From contig NZ_GG700643.1 of the NCBI RefSeq assembly GCF_000159995.1, positions 89,191 through 153,190 of the forward strand: a stretch of DNA of 64,000 nucleotides, given 5' to 3'. The notes beneath the pieces are model-generated. The model was not told where the DNA came from, ran no database searches, and saw only the letters and a program-made list of their open reading frames with translations. This document shows positions 17,818-29,975 of this stretch, in pieces. Source of the DNA: Alloprevotella tannerae ATCC 51259. GTDB lineage: Bacteria; Bacteroidota; Bacteroidia; Bacteroidales; Bacteroidaceae. The position numbers and the translations under genes were made by a program. How positions within the stretch are numbered: position 1 is the first letter of the stretch; each line of letters begins with the position of its first letter.

Positions 17818-19407
17818 ATGACAAGCGAAGTAATAGTAAATGTACAGCCGAAGGAAATTTCTATTGCTCTTCTTGAGGACAAACGTCTTGTAGAGTTCCA
17901 ACAGGAGGGTAAAGAAGAAAGTTTCTCAGTAGGCAACATCTACCTGGCTAAGGTAAAAAAAATAATGCCGGGTTTAAATGCTTGCTTCGTGAACGTTGGA
18001 CATGAGCGGGATGCTTTTCTACACTATTTAGATCTAGGGATTCATTACCGTTCATTTGAAAAGTATCTGCAACTTATTCAGGATGGAAAGAAAGGAAATC
18101 TTCCCCTGACAAAAGCATCCGGACAATCAGATTTAGAAAAAGACGGAAGTATACAGAACACACTAAAGCAAGGTCAAGAAGTACTTGTACAAATAGCTAA
18201 AGAGCCTATTTCAACAAAAGGACCTCGCCTTACTTGTGAAATCTCTTTTGCAGGACGTTTTATTGTTTTAATACCTTTCTGCGATAAGATTTCTGTCTCT
18301 ACTAAAATTAAGAGTGCGCAGGAACGTGCGAGATTGAAGCAATTAATATCCAGCATTAAGCCGAAAGGATTTGGTTGCATCATTCGTACAGTAGCTGAAG
18401 GCAAGAGAGTCGCAGAGTTGGACTTGGAGTTGAAGACCTTACTGAAGCGATGGACTGATGCTATAGCAAAGATTCAAAAGAACAAGGCGCTGACACAGCC
18501 AAAGTTTCCTTTGCTTTGTTATGAAGAAACGAGCCGAACGGTAGCTCTCTTAAGAGACTTATTCAATCCCTCTTACGAAAATATCTATGTTGACGATGAA
18601 AGCGTCTATAAGGATGTACAAGATTATGTTAGGCTTATAGCCCCTGATCGCCAACAAATTGTAAAGTTATACAAAGGTAAGGTTCCTATCTTTGATAACT
18701 TTTCTGTAACAAAACAAATTAAGACTTCATTCGGTCGCACTATCACTTATAAGCATGGCGCTTATCTTATTATTGAACATACTGAAGCGCTTCACGTGGT
18801 TGATGTGAATAGTGGTAACCGATCAAAGAGTCCTGAGGGGCAGGAAGTAAACGCGTTAGACGTTAACCTTGGTGCGGCTGATGAACTAGCACGCCAATTG
18901 CGCTTGCGTGATATGGGAGGTATCATTGTCGTTGACTTTATAGATATGAATTTGGCTGAAAATCGCCAAAAGCTTTATGAGCGAATGGTCGAAAACATGA
19001 AAAAAGACCGAGCTCGCCACAATATTCTCCCGCTAAGCAAATTCGGCCTCATGCAAATCACACGCCAGCGCGTACGCCCTGCTATGGACGTAAAAGTAGA
19101 AGAGTCTTGTCCAACTTGTGGAGGGACCGGAAAGATTAAGTCAAGTCTTCTATTTACAGATGCTTTGGAAGGGAAGATCCAAATGCTTGCAGATAAATTA
19201 AATTATAGAAAAATCCGACTTCACGTGCATCCTTTTGTTGCCGCCTACTTGGATAAAGGTCTATTATCTTTACGTCGGAAATGGCAACTTAGGCACAAAA
19301 TCAACATTCAGGTCATTCCAAATCAAAAGCTCTCTTATCTTCAATACCTTTTCTATGATAGAGATGGGCAAGAGATTGATATGCGAGAGGAAAATGAAAT
19401 GCAATAA
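17818..19407 (+). CDS. rng: Ribonuclease G/E family endoribonuclease
   Basis: The 529-residue protein contains an N-terminal S1-like RNA-binding fold (VGNIYLAKVKKIMPGLNACFVNVG) and the catalytic DNase I-like domain. The metal-ligand region reads GGIIVVDFIDM, and the zinc-link motif CPTCGGTGK is near residue 434. Length and lack of a long C-terminal scaffold fit RNase G (CafA). It processes rRNA 5' ends and degrades mRNA. A long untranslated leader (17639-17817) precedes it. A canonical terminator follows. Confidence 0.94.
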   Translation: MTSEVIVNVQPKEISIALLEDKRLVEFQQEGKEESFSVGNIYLAKVKKIMPGLNACFVNVGHERDAFLHYLDLGIHYRSFEKYLQLIQDGKKGNLPLTKASGQSDLEKDGSIQNTLKQGQEVLVQIAKEPISTKGPRLTCEISFAGRFIVLIPFCDKISVSTKIKSAQERARLKQLISSIKPKGFGCIIRTVAEGKRVAELDLELKTLLKRWTDAIAKIQKNKALTQPKFPLLCYEETSRTVALLRDLFNPSYENIYVDDESVYKDVQDYVRLIAPDRQQIVKLYKGKVPIFDNFSVTKQIKTSFGRTITYKHGAYLIIEHTEALHVVDVNSGNRSKSPEGQEVNALDVNLGAADELARQLRLRDMGGIIVVDFIDMNLAENRQKLYERMVENMKKDRARHNILPLSKFGLMQITRQRVRPAMDVKVEESCPTCGGTGKIKSSLLFTDALEGKIQMLADKLNYRKIRLHVHPFVAAYLDKGLLSLRRKWQLRHKINIQVIPNQKLSYLQYLFYDRDGQEIDMREENEMQ

Positions 19408-19420
19408 TGACCAATGGTAT

Positions 19421-19462
19421 AAAAGATAGCTCTAAGGATTTCTTACGAGCTATCTTTTTTCT
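19421..19462 (+). terminator. Rho-independent terminator of rng
   Basis: AAAAGATAGCTC (19421-19432) pairs with GAGCTATCTTTT (19447-19458) and is followed by more T residues. It starts 14 bp after the stop codon. Confidence 0.88.
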
Positions 19463-19643
19463 TGTTATTACTCAGCTGTTATTATTTTTTCTTTACTGCC
19501 ACAATTTATTATCAACAATCACTCTTTGGCAGGAAATGTAAATACGTAAAGTTTAGAGTTGGAAACTGCTCTGGGAATTAGCAAAATCTAATTACTGGCA
19601 GTTTATAATGCAACTTTTGCGCACCAAATCATATTTATTACTT

Positions 19644-19727
19644 GTACCTTCGTGATAGTACTTTTGTCCCCCCGCGGAAGTATAAGCATACTCTCACGAG
19701 GGGACAAAAGTATCATCACAGTAGAAA
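19644..19727. repeat. Palindrome array C (4 units, 22-bp period)
   Basis: Units lie at 19644-19661, 19666-19683, 19688-19705 and 19710-19727 with 4-bp spacers tttt, aagc and aaaa. Unit 1 is GTACCTTCGTGATAGTAC. Units 2 and 3 are also mirror images of each other, so 19662-19709 forms one larger dyad centred on aagc. It lies in the convergent gap between rng and dapA. Confidence 0.85.
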
Positions 19728-19888
19728 ATTGCAGTAATCAGATTTTTTTAACTGAAGATGCTACAAAGCTTTTGAATTTTTGATCATACAGTTGGACTAT
19801 TGCATTTTTCTGAAAACTGTTGGCTGATTTTTTGGGGATAATCAGTTTACATCAAGTGTTTAACTTGCTCGTGATGTGTAGCTGTGAG

Positions 19889-20770
19889 TTAGTCTTCTGC
19901 ATAATGGCGGATTGCCTCAAGCGTTTCTACGCGTACAGGAACTAAAGGTAGGCGTACGACGTTGTCAGCTTTACCTTGAATGTAGAGAAGCCCCTTAATG
20001 CCGGATGGATTTCCGTCTACGGACATTAACTTATACAACCTACGAAATTGTCGATGCTGACTGAGCGCAGAAGTATAGTCACCCGCTTGTGCAGCATGGA
20101 CCATTGCGCCAAATTCTTCTGGATAAGCATTGCCAATAACCGAGATAACGCCTTTGGCCCCAATGGTGAGGAGTTCAAAAGTAATGGCATCGTCTCCACT
20201 AAATACATCAAAACCATCGGGAGCGTATTCTACGATTTCCTCTATTTGAGTGATGATGCCGCTGGCTTCTTTTATGGCTACAATATTTGGGCAGTCGTTA
20301 GCTAAGCGCAGCGTTGTTGCTGCTTGCAGATTGACGCCGGTTCGCCCGGGGATGTTATATAGGATAATCGGGAGTGGACTTTCTTCGCTGATTTTTTTAA
20401 AGTGTTGATACAATCCCTCTTGCGTGGGTTTGTTATAAAAGGGACAGACCATCAATAGTCCGCTAAAGCCTTCAAAATTATCTTCTCTCAGTTGGCGGCA
20501 AACGGCTTGCGTGGAATTATTTCCGGCTCCAAGCAGGAGTGGTACGCGCTCTTGATTGACTTCAACAACGACACGTCGTATCTCTAATTTTTCTTCTTCG
20601 GTTAGCGTAGGCGTTTCGGCTGTCGTCCCTAAGACGCAGATAAAATCGACTCCACCGACAATAATATTATCTACCAAGGAACGTAATGCAACAAAGTCTA
20701 TGCTGCCGTCCGAATTGAACGGAGTAGCCAATGCTACTCCAAAGCCTTGGAAAGGATTGCTTCTATTCAT
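19889..20770 (-). CDS. dapA: 4-hydroxy-tetrahydrodipicolinate synthase
   Basis: The 293-residue TIM-barrel protein has Thr49-Thr50, Tyr138 in LYNIPGRTG, and the Schiff-base Lys167 in AIKEASG, the known DapA catalytic set. It condenses pyruvate and aspartate semialdehyde for lysine and diaminopimelate synthesis. It follows ligA by 28 bp on the same strand and is probably cotranscribed. Confidence 0.96.
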   Translation of the reverse strand: MNRSNPFQGFGVALATPFNSDGSIDFVALRSLVDNIIVGGVDFICVLGTTAETPTLTEEEKLEIRRVVVEVNQERVPLLLGAGNNSTQAVCRQLREDNFEGFSGLLMVCPFYNKPTQEGLYQHFKKISEESPLPIILYNIPGRTGVNLQAATTLRLANDCPNIVAIKEASGIITQIEEIVEYAPDGFDVFSGDDAITFELLTIGAKGVISVIGNAYPEEFGAMVHAAQAGDYTSALSQHRQFRRLYKLMSVDGNPSGIKGLLYIQGKADNVVRLPLVPVRVETLEAIRHYAED

Positions 20771-20798
20771 ATTTTTCTTGTTTTTATGCTGTAAAGGG

Positions 20799-22910
<2,112 letters not shown>

Positions 22911-22980
22911 TTACTTCGGCAAAGTTAAAGAAAAGCGAGGATATTTCCCTATTTTTGCAGCGTTCATCAAGAAAAAGATT

Positions 22981-23673
22981 ATGAGAATAGACATCATTAC
23001 TGTGCTTCCTGAAATGCTCGATGGCTTTATTAATACGTCAATCTTAGCACGTGCCCAAAAAAAAGGGCTTGTAGAAGTCTATGTACACAACCTGCGCGAT
23101 TATACTACAGACAAACATCGCCGCGTAGATGACTATCCGTTTGGTGGTTTTGCGGGAATGGTAATGCAATGTCAGCCCATAGATGCTTGTATCAGAAAGT
23201 TGACAACAGAACGCACTTATGATCAAATCATATTTACTACACCAGATGGGGAAAAATTTGATCAGCCAATGGCAAATGAGTTAAGTCTGTCGAAGAATCT
23301 TATTATATTGTGTGGTCATTATAAGGGCATAGACTATCGCATACGTGAGCATTTGATTACGAAAGAAGTCTCTATCGGAGATTATGTGCTTACAGGTGGT
23401 GAAATAGCTGCGGCGGCAATGTCGGATGCAATTGTAAGACTTGTACCAGGCGTTTTGAGTGATGAACAAAGCGCTTTAAGTGATAGTTTTCAAGATAATT
23501 TGCTTGCAGCTCCGGTCTATACGCGCCCATCTGACTATAAAGGATGGAAAGTTCCGGAGGTTCTGCTATCCGGAAACGAGGCTAAAATAAAAGAATGGGA
23601 ATTGCAACAAAGTTATGAGCGTACCAAGCGTTTGCGTCCAGATTTGCTTGAACATACAGGTTTAAATGGGTAA
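22981..23673 (+). CDS. trmD: tRNA (guanine-37-N1)-methyltransferase
   Basis: The 230-residue SPOUT methyltransferase from ATG 22981 begins [12 protein letters not shown] and has the trefoil-knot motifs [12 protein letters not shown] and [11 protein letters not shown]. It also has the [19 protein letters not shown] segment. It modifies G37 next to the anticodon and prevents frameshifting. In-frame codons upstream do not resemble TrmD. TATTTTTG at 22950-22957 is a promoter -7 candidate; the gene is divergent from ligA. Confidence 0.96.
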   Translation: MRIDIITVLPEMLDGFINTSILARAQKKGLVEVYVHNLRDYTTDKHRRVDDYPFGGFAGMVMQCQPIDACIRKLTTERTYDQIIFTTPDGEKFDQPMANELSLSKNLIILCGHYKGIDYRIREHLITKEVSIGDYVLTGGEIAAAAMSDAIVRLVPGVLSDEQSALSDSFQDNLLAAPVYTRPSDYKGWKVPEVLLSGNEAKIKEWELQQSYERTKRLRPDLLEHTGLNG

Positions 23674-23922
23674 CGATTTTTATAACTTGTTGGTCCTATT
23701 GTAGACTCAAATATAAAGAAACAGATGAGAGTCAAAATAAGAGACAAGTAAAGAAGGAATAGATAGAGTGCGAAAGATTTTTTCTTCACGCTTTGCAAGC
23801 ATTTTCTATGTAGAATCAGTCTAAATGGTTTTCATTCAGTCTGTTTACCGATAGAGAACTTTCGTTTTAATATTTTATGGAGGAAACTTCTTTGTCTATA
23901 TTGCAAAATTCCTGTGTTTTTA

Positions 23923-23954
23923 TTTGGCTCAACCATTCAAAAGCTATACATTTG
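23923..23954 (+). promoter_or_regulatory. Promoter of gdhA
   Basis: TTTG at 23923-23926, a 20-bp spacer and TACATTTG at 23947-23954 give a near-perfect Bacteroidetes promoter. It is 50 bp before the gdhA ATG. The rest of the 23674-24004 gap shows no gene or repeat. Confidence 0.75.
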
Positions 23955-24004
23955 CTGCGTAAAGCAATAAGAATAACACCAAACTCTAATCAAAACAAAA
24001 GATT

Positions 24005-25342
24005 ATGAAAACCGAAAAAATCATGGCCGACCTGGAGGCTAAACACCCAGGCGAAAAAGAGTACTTACAAGCAGTGCGTGAGGTGCTTCTTTCAATCGAA
24101 GATGTTTACAATCAACATCCGGAATTTGAAAAAGTAAAACTCATTGAGCGTTTGGTAGAGCCGGATCGTATTTTGACGTTCCGTGTGCCTTGGGTTGATG
24201 ACCAAGGTGAAGTACATGTAAACCTCGGTTACCGCGTACAATTTAATAACGCAATTGGCCCGTACAAAGGTGGTCTTCGTTTCCACCCGAGCGTTACGCT
24301 TAGCATCTTGAAGTTCTTAGGCTTTGAGCAAATCTTTAAGAATGCATTGACAACGTTGCCTATGGGTGGCGGTAAAGGTGGTTCTGACTTCGCTCCTCGC
24401 GGTAAAAGCGATAGCGAAATTATGAGATTCTGCCAGGCATTTATGCTTGAAGCTCATAAGATCCTTGGCCCAGATATGGACGTTCCTGCTGGCGATATCG
24501 GCGTAGGTGGTCGTGAAGTTGGTTATCTCTATGGTATGTACAAGAAATTGACTCACGAGTGCACTGGTACAATGACGGGTAAAGGCCGCGAATTTGGCGG
24601 TAGCATTCTTCGTCCTGAAGCAACTGGCTTTGGCGCTTGCTATTTCTTGAAGCAAATGTTGAACGATTACAACATGGATATCAAGGATAAGACTGTTGCT
24701 GTTTCTGGTTTTGGAAACGTGGCTTGGGGTGCAATTAAGAAAGCTACAGAACTCGGTGCTAAGTGCGTTACGCTTTCAGGTCCTGACGGCTATATCTATG
24801 ATCCGGATGGTATTAGCGGTGACAAGATCGATTATATGCTTGAGCTTCGTTCTTCTGGCAATGATATCTGCGCACCTTATGCTGAGAAGTATCCGAATGC
24901 TAAATTCTTCGCAGGCCGCAAGCCTTGGGAAGTTAAGGTTGATATCGCTATGCCTTGTGCAACTCAAAACGAGTTGAACGAAGATGATGCAAAAGCACTT
25001 GTTGCTAATGGCGTTAAGTGTGTTGCTGAAGTAAGTAATATGGGCTGTACAGCTGAAGCTATTGATTATTTCATCGCTCAGAAGACGCCGTTTGCTCCTG
25101 GTAAGGCTGTTAACTCTGGTGGTGTTGCTACGTCTGGTCTTGAAATGACTCAAAATGCAATGCACATCTATTGGAGCGCTGAAGAAGTTGATGAGAGATT
25201 GCACACTATTATGAAAGACGTTCACGAGCAATGTCTCGCTTATGGTAAGCAAGCTGATGGCTATATCAACTACGTACGTGGTGCAAACATTGCAGGCTTT
25301 ATGAAGGTTGCTAATGCAATGATCAGCCAGGGCATCATCTAA
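24005..25342 (+). CDS. gdhA: NADP-type glutamate dehydrogenase
   Basis: The 445-residue hexameric-type GDH contains the substrate Lys region PYKGGLRFHPSV, PMGGGKGGSDF, and the cofactor Rossmann loop SGFGNVAWGA near residue 240. It assimilates ammonia by reducing 2-oxoglutarate to glutamate, linking to the Kor product pool. Codon use is strikingly biased, as expected for a highly expressed gene. It has its own promoter and terminator. Confidence 0.97.
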   Translation: MKTEKIMADLEAKHPGEKEYLQAVREVLLSIEDVYNQHPEFEKVKLIERLVEPDRILTFRVPWVDDQGEVHVNLGYRVQFNNAIGPYKGGLRFHPSVTLSILKFLGFEQIFKNALTTLPMGGGKGGSDFAPRGKSDSEIMRFCQAFMLEAHKILGPDMDVPAGDIGVGGREVGYLYGMYKKLTHECTGTMTGKGREFGGSILRPEATGFGACYFLKQMLNDYNMDIKDKTVAVSGFGNVAWGAIKKATELGAKCVTLSGPDGYIYDPDGISGDKIDYMLELRSSGNDICAPYAEKYPNAKFFAGRKPWEVKVDIAMPCATQNELNEDDAKALVANGVKCVAEVSNMGCTAEAIDYFIAQKTPFAPGKAVNSGGVATSGLEMTQNAMHIYWSAEEVDERLHTIMKDVHEQCLAYGKQADGYINYVRGANIAGFMKVANAMISQGII

Positions 25343-25374
25343 TTCTGAATTCAGAATATTAGAAATTATAATGA

Positions 25375-25408
25375 AGAGATGCACGGAAATTCCGTGCATC
25401 TCTTTTTT
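25375..25408 (+). terminator. Terminator of gdhA
   Basis: AGAGATGCACGGAA (25375-25388) pairs with TTCCGTGCATCTCT (25390-25403) and a T6 run follows, a classic intrinsic terminator. Confidence 0.9.
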
Positions 25409-25565
25409 GTATACATATATCACCGGGCATAACGCAAAAAATCGACCATGAAGTGAAACATTTGCGGATAAAATGCATCATGTCCCTCTTTTCTGCGCTT
25501 TAGCAAGGGATTGAAACAACATAATCACTAAATTCGCAGGAAAAGAAATACGAAACTTCAATAAT

Positions 25566-27230
25566 ATGCTACGAACGATAAATGTACGCTGTAAAAATAC
25601 GGGTAAGACACATAGAGTCCCAGCCGGTTTTACGATGGAAGAAGTCTATGATATGCTTGAAATCAACTTGCCCTACGAATGTACGAGCGTCAAGGTCAAC
25701 AATAAAACCGAAGGACTTCATTATACAATTTATAATGACAAGGATATAGAGTTTATTGATATTACAAATCCTTCCGGAATGCGTACCTATACACGCTCTT
25801 TGTTTTTTGTTTTATACAAAGCTGTGTGTGAAGTTTATCCTCAAGCGCGCCTAAGGATAGATACACCTGTCTCTAATGGCTACTATTGTCGCTTGTCGGG
25901 TTTGCCTGCTGGAGTGAATGGCGATGTAGTCGCAGCTTTGCGAAATAAAATGAGGGCAATAATTGATGCCAACTTACCTTATCATAGAATAACAGCACCG
26001 ACTGACGAGGCCATTGCACTTTTTCGGCAGCATAGATTGGAAGATAAGGCTCAACTATTGGAAGGTTCCGGCCTACTATACACTACCTATTATACATTAG
26101 GCGGTACGCCGGATTATTTCTATGGTTCACTCTTGATAAACACAGGTCAATTACAGCTGTTCGACCTTGTACCTTATTACGATGGCTTATTATTGCGTGT
26201 GCCCGATCCTAAAAATCCAGAGGAATTAAAGCCAATGATTGATCAGCGCAAGATGTTTGACGTCTTCAATGAGCAACATCGCTGGCAAGAGATTTTAGGG
26301 ATTTCCACGATAGGCCAATTCAATAAAGCTTGTTCGGAAGGAGGAACAGACGAACTAATCAACATTTCAGAAGCTCTGCAAGAGAAACGCATCAGCGCCT
26401 TGGCAGATCGCATAGCGAATCAACCTGATATTAAGGTAATCTTAATTTCAGGTCCATCGTCCAGTGGAAAGACTACTTTCTGTAAGCGTTTGGCCGTACA
26501 ATTGTCTGCCTGTGGCAAGCGTCCTATGACAATTTCTTTAGACGACTACTTTGTTGATCGCAGTAAAACCCCACTTGATGAGCAGGGGGAATATGATTAT
26601 GAGCATATTAATGCGATGAATATTCCGCTACTTAACAAACAATTGAACGAATTACTGAAAGGAGAGACCGTAGAATTGCCCAAGTTTAACTTTTTACGCG
26701 GTATCAGCGAGAAAAGTGGGATAAAAATACGAATGGAAGAGGGCACACTGCTTATTTTAGAGGGAATACATGCGCTCAATCCTATGCTTACAGCGCAGAT
26801 TTCCAATGAATGTAAATTCAAAATCTATGCCTCTGCGCTAACTACTATTCTTTTAGATGATCATAACTATATTCCAACGGCTGATAATCGTTTGTTGCGA
26901 CGTATAATCCGTGATTTTAAATATCGCGGATATAGTGCAGAAGAAACGATTCGGCGTTGGCCGTCTGTTCGCTCCGGCGAAGAGAAGTGGATTTTCCCTT
27001 ATCAAGAAGAAGCTGATGTGATGATGAACACCGCACTTTTATTTGAGTTTGCTGCTCTTCGTAATCAAGCCCTCCCTCTTTTGGAACAAGTTCCGGAAAA
27101 TGTGCCGGAGTATTCGGAGGCTTACCGTTTGCGCAAGTTTCTATCTTACCTCAAACCGATTTCCATCAGAAATCTACCGCCCACATCTTTGTTGCGAGAA
27201 TTTCTTGGTGGCAGTGTTTTTCGCTATTGA
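25566..27230 (+). CDS. Uridine kinase-like nucleoside kinase with N-terminal TGS/ThrRS-like region
   Basis: The 554-residue protein starts with a TGS-like beta-grasp segment (GKTHRVPAGFTMEEVYDML). A region like the editing part of threonyl-tRNA synthetases follows (FFVLYKAVCEV, then HRITAPTDEAIALF). A P-loop kinase domain carries GPSSSGKTTF near residue 296, SLDDYFVDR and ILEGIHALNP. The kinase half resembles uridine kinase/phosphoribulokinase. The substrate is probably a nucleoside, but this fused family is not biochemically secure. An 815-bp gene-free gap follows. Confidence 0.85.
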   Translation: MLRTINVRCKNTGKTHRVPAGFTMEEVYDMLEINLPYECTSVKVNNKTEGLHYTIYNDKDIEFIDITNPSGMRTYTRSLFFVLYKAVCEVYPQARLRIDTPVSNGYYCRLSGLPAGVNGDVVAALRNKMRAIIDANLPYHRITAPTDEAIALFRQHRLEDKAQLLEGSGLLYTTYYTLGGTPDYFYGSLLINTGQLQLFDLVPYYDGLLLRVPDPKNPEELKPMIDQRKMFDVFNEQHRWQEILGISTIGQFNKACSEGGTDELINISEALQEKRISALADRIANQPDIKVILISGPSSSGKTTFCKRLAVQLSACGKRPMTISLDDYFVDRSKTPLDEQGEYDYEHINAMNIPLLNKQLNELLKGETVELPKFNFLRGISEKSGIKIRMEEGTLLILEGIHALNPMLTAQISNECKFKIYASALTTILLDDHNYIPTADNRLLRRIIRDFKYRGYSAEETIRRWPSVRSGEEKWIFPYQEEADVMMNTALLFEFAALRNQALPLLEQVPENVPEYSEAYRLRKFLSYLKPISIRNLPPTSLLREFLGGSVFRY

Positions 27231-27479
27231 TAAAACTAAAAACGTGTCTATCAATCGTAGAGTGATGAATGCCTCAATTGCAATCCTCCTCTGTTTTTAT
27301 ACTTCAAGTGAAAAATAGATTTTCACATAGAAACATCTATAAATGAATCCAGCAAGGTGATAAAGATAACTACCGTAAATACAAGTTGAAATGACGAAGA
27401 TGCTATAAGCTTCTTTTTCCAACAAGAAAAGAGGGTGACATCCACTAAAACACAAGCCTCAAAGATAGGCTTGACCAAC

Positions 27480-27563
27480 GTACCATCGTAAGAGTAGGTT
27501 TGTACCATCGTGGTGGTATAAACCTACTCTCGTGTAAGGATATCCGTACCACCTCGATGGTAC
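27480..27563. repeat. Palindrome array D (4 units, 22-bp period)
   Basis: Units lie at 27480-27497, 27502-27519, 27524-27541 and 27546-27563 with spacers gttt, aaac and atcc. AGAGTAGGTTT before unit 2 and AAACCTACTCT after it are exact inverted repeats, so unit 2 sits at the tip of a ~17-bp stem. The last unit is followed by attctgctttttt, like array A. No gene is seen in 27231-28044. Confidence 0.87.
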
Positions 27564-28044
27564 ATTCTGCTTTTTTGTTAGTAGTAGTTGAAAATAAAAT
27601 TTAATATTTTGTTATTCAATGGAATATGGATAATAGATAGGGCTTTACTTTAATGCAAAAGAACTTGTGAATGTTCAATCTAATTATTGAAGAATGGGGG
27701 TGAAAGCAAGCGTTATCTATCACAAGTTTCGTTGTTAGTATAAAGAAAATTGAGGAGGAGAGAATAAATCCTCAAGCCACAAACTCGCCTCTAAATCATT
27801 GCATAATGCCTCCTTGATGGATGATAGATGACTTTTGTGAGATGAATCAGGCATACAAGACATAAAATCTTTATGTCAATGATTGGGATATGCTTCTAAA
27901 ATGCTTATTTTTGCATAGCGAGCTGGCAGTATTGAAGTTGTAAGCAGCTGATTATGGCTTATGCTCAGGGAATATAACAACACTTGTCGTTTACTGTTAA
28001 AACTAAGTCGTTTAGGATAATTCTGAACAACAAAGAAAGATCTT

Positions 28045-29040
28045 ATGGATTTAAAAGCATCTTGGATTGAAAAAGGTTTTATTGATGAACCAATCCCTCA
28101 AGGTTTAGATTTAAAACAAGAAATTAGACAGTTGTGTGAGGAAAAGAATGCTATTATTCTCGCACATTATTATACAATCGGCGAATTGCAGGATTTGGCT
28201 GATTTTGTTGGCGATAGTCTTGCTTTGGCACAAAAGGCTGCTACTACAGATGCTGATATTATAGTGATGTGCGGTGTGCATTTTATGGCTGAAACCAATA
28301 AGATTCTCTGTCCGAATAAAAAAGTACTGATTCCGGATCTGAACTCTTCTTGCTCTTTGGCTGAGAGTTGTCCGGGTGAAGACTTTGCAAAGTTTGTTGC
28401 AGCACACCCTGATCATAAAGTAATCTCATACGTCAATACTTCTGCTGCGACAAAGGCTGTGACAGATGTGGTCGTGACATCAAGTAATGCGAAACAGATT
28501 GTCGAAAGCTTTCCCAAAGAGCAGAAACTTATATTCGGGCCGGATAAAAACTTAGGTAGTTACATCAATTCTATTACCGGACGTAATATGTTACTTTGGG
28601 ATGGAGCCTGCCATGTGCACGAGCGTTTTTCCATAGAGAAGATTATCGATCTAAAGGAGCAAAATCCCGGAGCAAAAGTCTTAGCTCATCCGGAATGTAA
28701 AGGGCCTGTTTTGAAACTAGCTGATGTTGTAGGCTCTACAGCTAACTTGTTAAAGTATGCTGTTAATAGTTTGGATAAGACTTTTATTGTCGTCACGGAA
28801 AGCGGTATTCTTCATGAGATGCAAAATAAGTGTCCTGATAAGCGCTTTATCCCTGTTCCGCCTGATGATAGCACGTGTGCTTGCAATGAATGCAATTATA
28901 TGCGTCTGAATAGTATGGAGAAGGTCTATAATTGTTTGAAATATGAATGGCCGGAAGTGGATGTCGACAAGCAAGTTGCAGAACGAGCTGTACGCCCCAT
29001 CAAGGCTATGCTTGATATTTCTGCCCGTTTAGGCTTATAA
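28045..29040 (+). CDS. nadA: Quinolinate synthase A
   Basis: The 331-residue protein has the NadA motifs AHYYTIGELQDLADFVGDSL, VMCGVHFMAETNKIL, AHPECKGPV and a Cys-rich C-terminal segment CACNECNYMRLN. Cysteines in the last three bind the 4Fe-4S cluster. It condenses iminoaspartate with dihydroxyacetone phosphate to make quinolinate in NAD synthesis. No nadB or nadC is adjacent in the window. Confidence 0.96.
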   Translation: MDLKASWIEKGFIDEPIPQGLDLKQEIRQLCEEKNAIILAHYYTIGELQDLADFVGDSLALAQKAATTDADIIVMCGVHFMAETNKILCPNKKVLIPDLNSSCSLAESCPGEDFAKFVAAHPDHKVISYVNTSAATKAVTDVVVTSSNAKQIVESFPKEQKLIFGPDKNLGSYINSITGRNMLLWDGACHVHERFSIEKIIDLKEQNPGAKVLAHPECKGPVLKLADVVGSTANLLKYAVNSLDKTFIVVTESGILHEMQNKCPDKRFIPVPPDDSTCACNECNYMRLNSMEKVYNCLKYEWPEVDVDKQVAERAVRPIKAMLDISARLGL

Positions 29041-29087
29041 TTGCTGATTTAGGTGACGGATTATTGACTTTTGGGATCAGAGCCTTT

Positions 29088-29900
29088 ATGATGGAAAGAT
29101 CTGCGACGATTATGGGCGCCATTATAGGCGATACCATTGGCTCCACTTATGAGTTTAATCCTACGAAGGACTATAATTTCCCTTTGTACAATGATGCTAT
29201 GAACTATACGGACGATAGTATTATGACGATTGCCGTAGCTGATTGGATATTGAAGGATGAGTCTTTATCGCCGATGAAGCTGGTTCACACAATGAGGTAC
29301 TATGGAAATAAATACACCCCTCCTAAAGGAGGATATGGGTACCTTTTCTCTGAATGGCTTAGGCACCCGAAGATGAAAGCCTATAATTCGTGGGGAAATG
29401 GATCTGCTATGCGTATTTCATCCATAGGGTTTGGCTTTCCTACGTTAGATAAAACGCTGAAAGTGGCTGAAATTTCTGCAGCTGTTACGCATAATCATCC
29501 AGAGGGAATTAAAGGGGCGCAAGCAACGGCCGCTGCGATTTTTCTAGCCCGCAAAGGAGAGAGTAAAGAGACAATACGTAAATATATAACGGAAACATTT
29601 GGCTATAATTTAAATAGAACTTGTGAGGAAATTCGACCAACTTATCAGTTTGAAGCAAGTTGTCAGGAGACCGTTCCACAAGCTATTGTGGCCTTTTTAG
29701 ATAGCAAGGACTATTTAGATGCAATCAGATTAGGCATTTCGTTGGGCGGAGATGCTGACACGATTGCCGCCATTACTGGTGCAATTGCAGCAGCTTTTTA
29801 TAAAAAAGTGCCTTCGGAACTCTATGATCGAGTCTTAGCAAAATTACCTAAGGATTTAGAGGCTATAACATTACTGTTTGAAGCCAAGGTCCTTGCTTGA
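29088..29900 (+). CDS. ADP-ribosylglycohydrolase family protein
   Basis: The protein carries the ARH family motifs GAIIGDTIGSTYEF, YTDDSIMT and GGDADTIAAITGAIA, whose acidic residues bind two Mg ions. These enzymes remove ADP-ribose from proteins or small molecules. The start is uncertain: ATGs at 29064, 29088 and 29112 are in frame, and I chose 29088. It follows nadA by 47 bp, so a link with NAD metabolism is plausible. The target is unknown. Confidence 0.88.
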   Translation: MMERSATIMGAIIGDTIGSTYEFNPTKDYNFPLYNDAMNYTDDSIMTIAVADWILKDESLSPMKLVHTMRYYGNKYTPPKGGYGYLFSEWLRHPKMKAYNSWGNGSAMRISSIGFGFPTLDKTLKVAEISAAVTHNHPEGIKGAQATAAAIFLARKGESKETIRKYITETFGYNLNRTCEEIRPTYQFEASCQETVPQAIVAFLDSKDYLDAIRLGISLGGDADTIAAITGAIAAAFYKKVPSELYDRVLAKLPKDLEAITLLFEAKVLA

Positions 29901-29907
29901 TTAAAAT

Positions 29908-29942
29908 AATCCCTCTTTAAGCGCAATACTTAAAGAGGGATT
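29908..29942. terminator. Bidirectional terminator between the ADP-ribosylglycohydrolase and tkt genes
   Basis: AATCCCTCTTTAA (29908-29920) and TTAAAGAGGGATT (29930-29942) form a perfect 13-bp stem in the convergent gap, with A/T tracts on both sides. Confidence 0.82.
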
Positions 29943-29975
29943 TATGATTATTGTAGACTGATGCTACAATATTTT

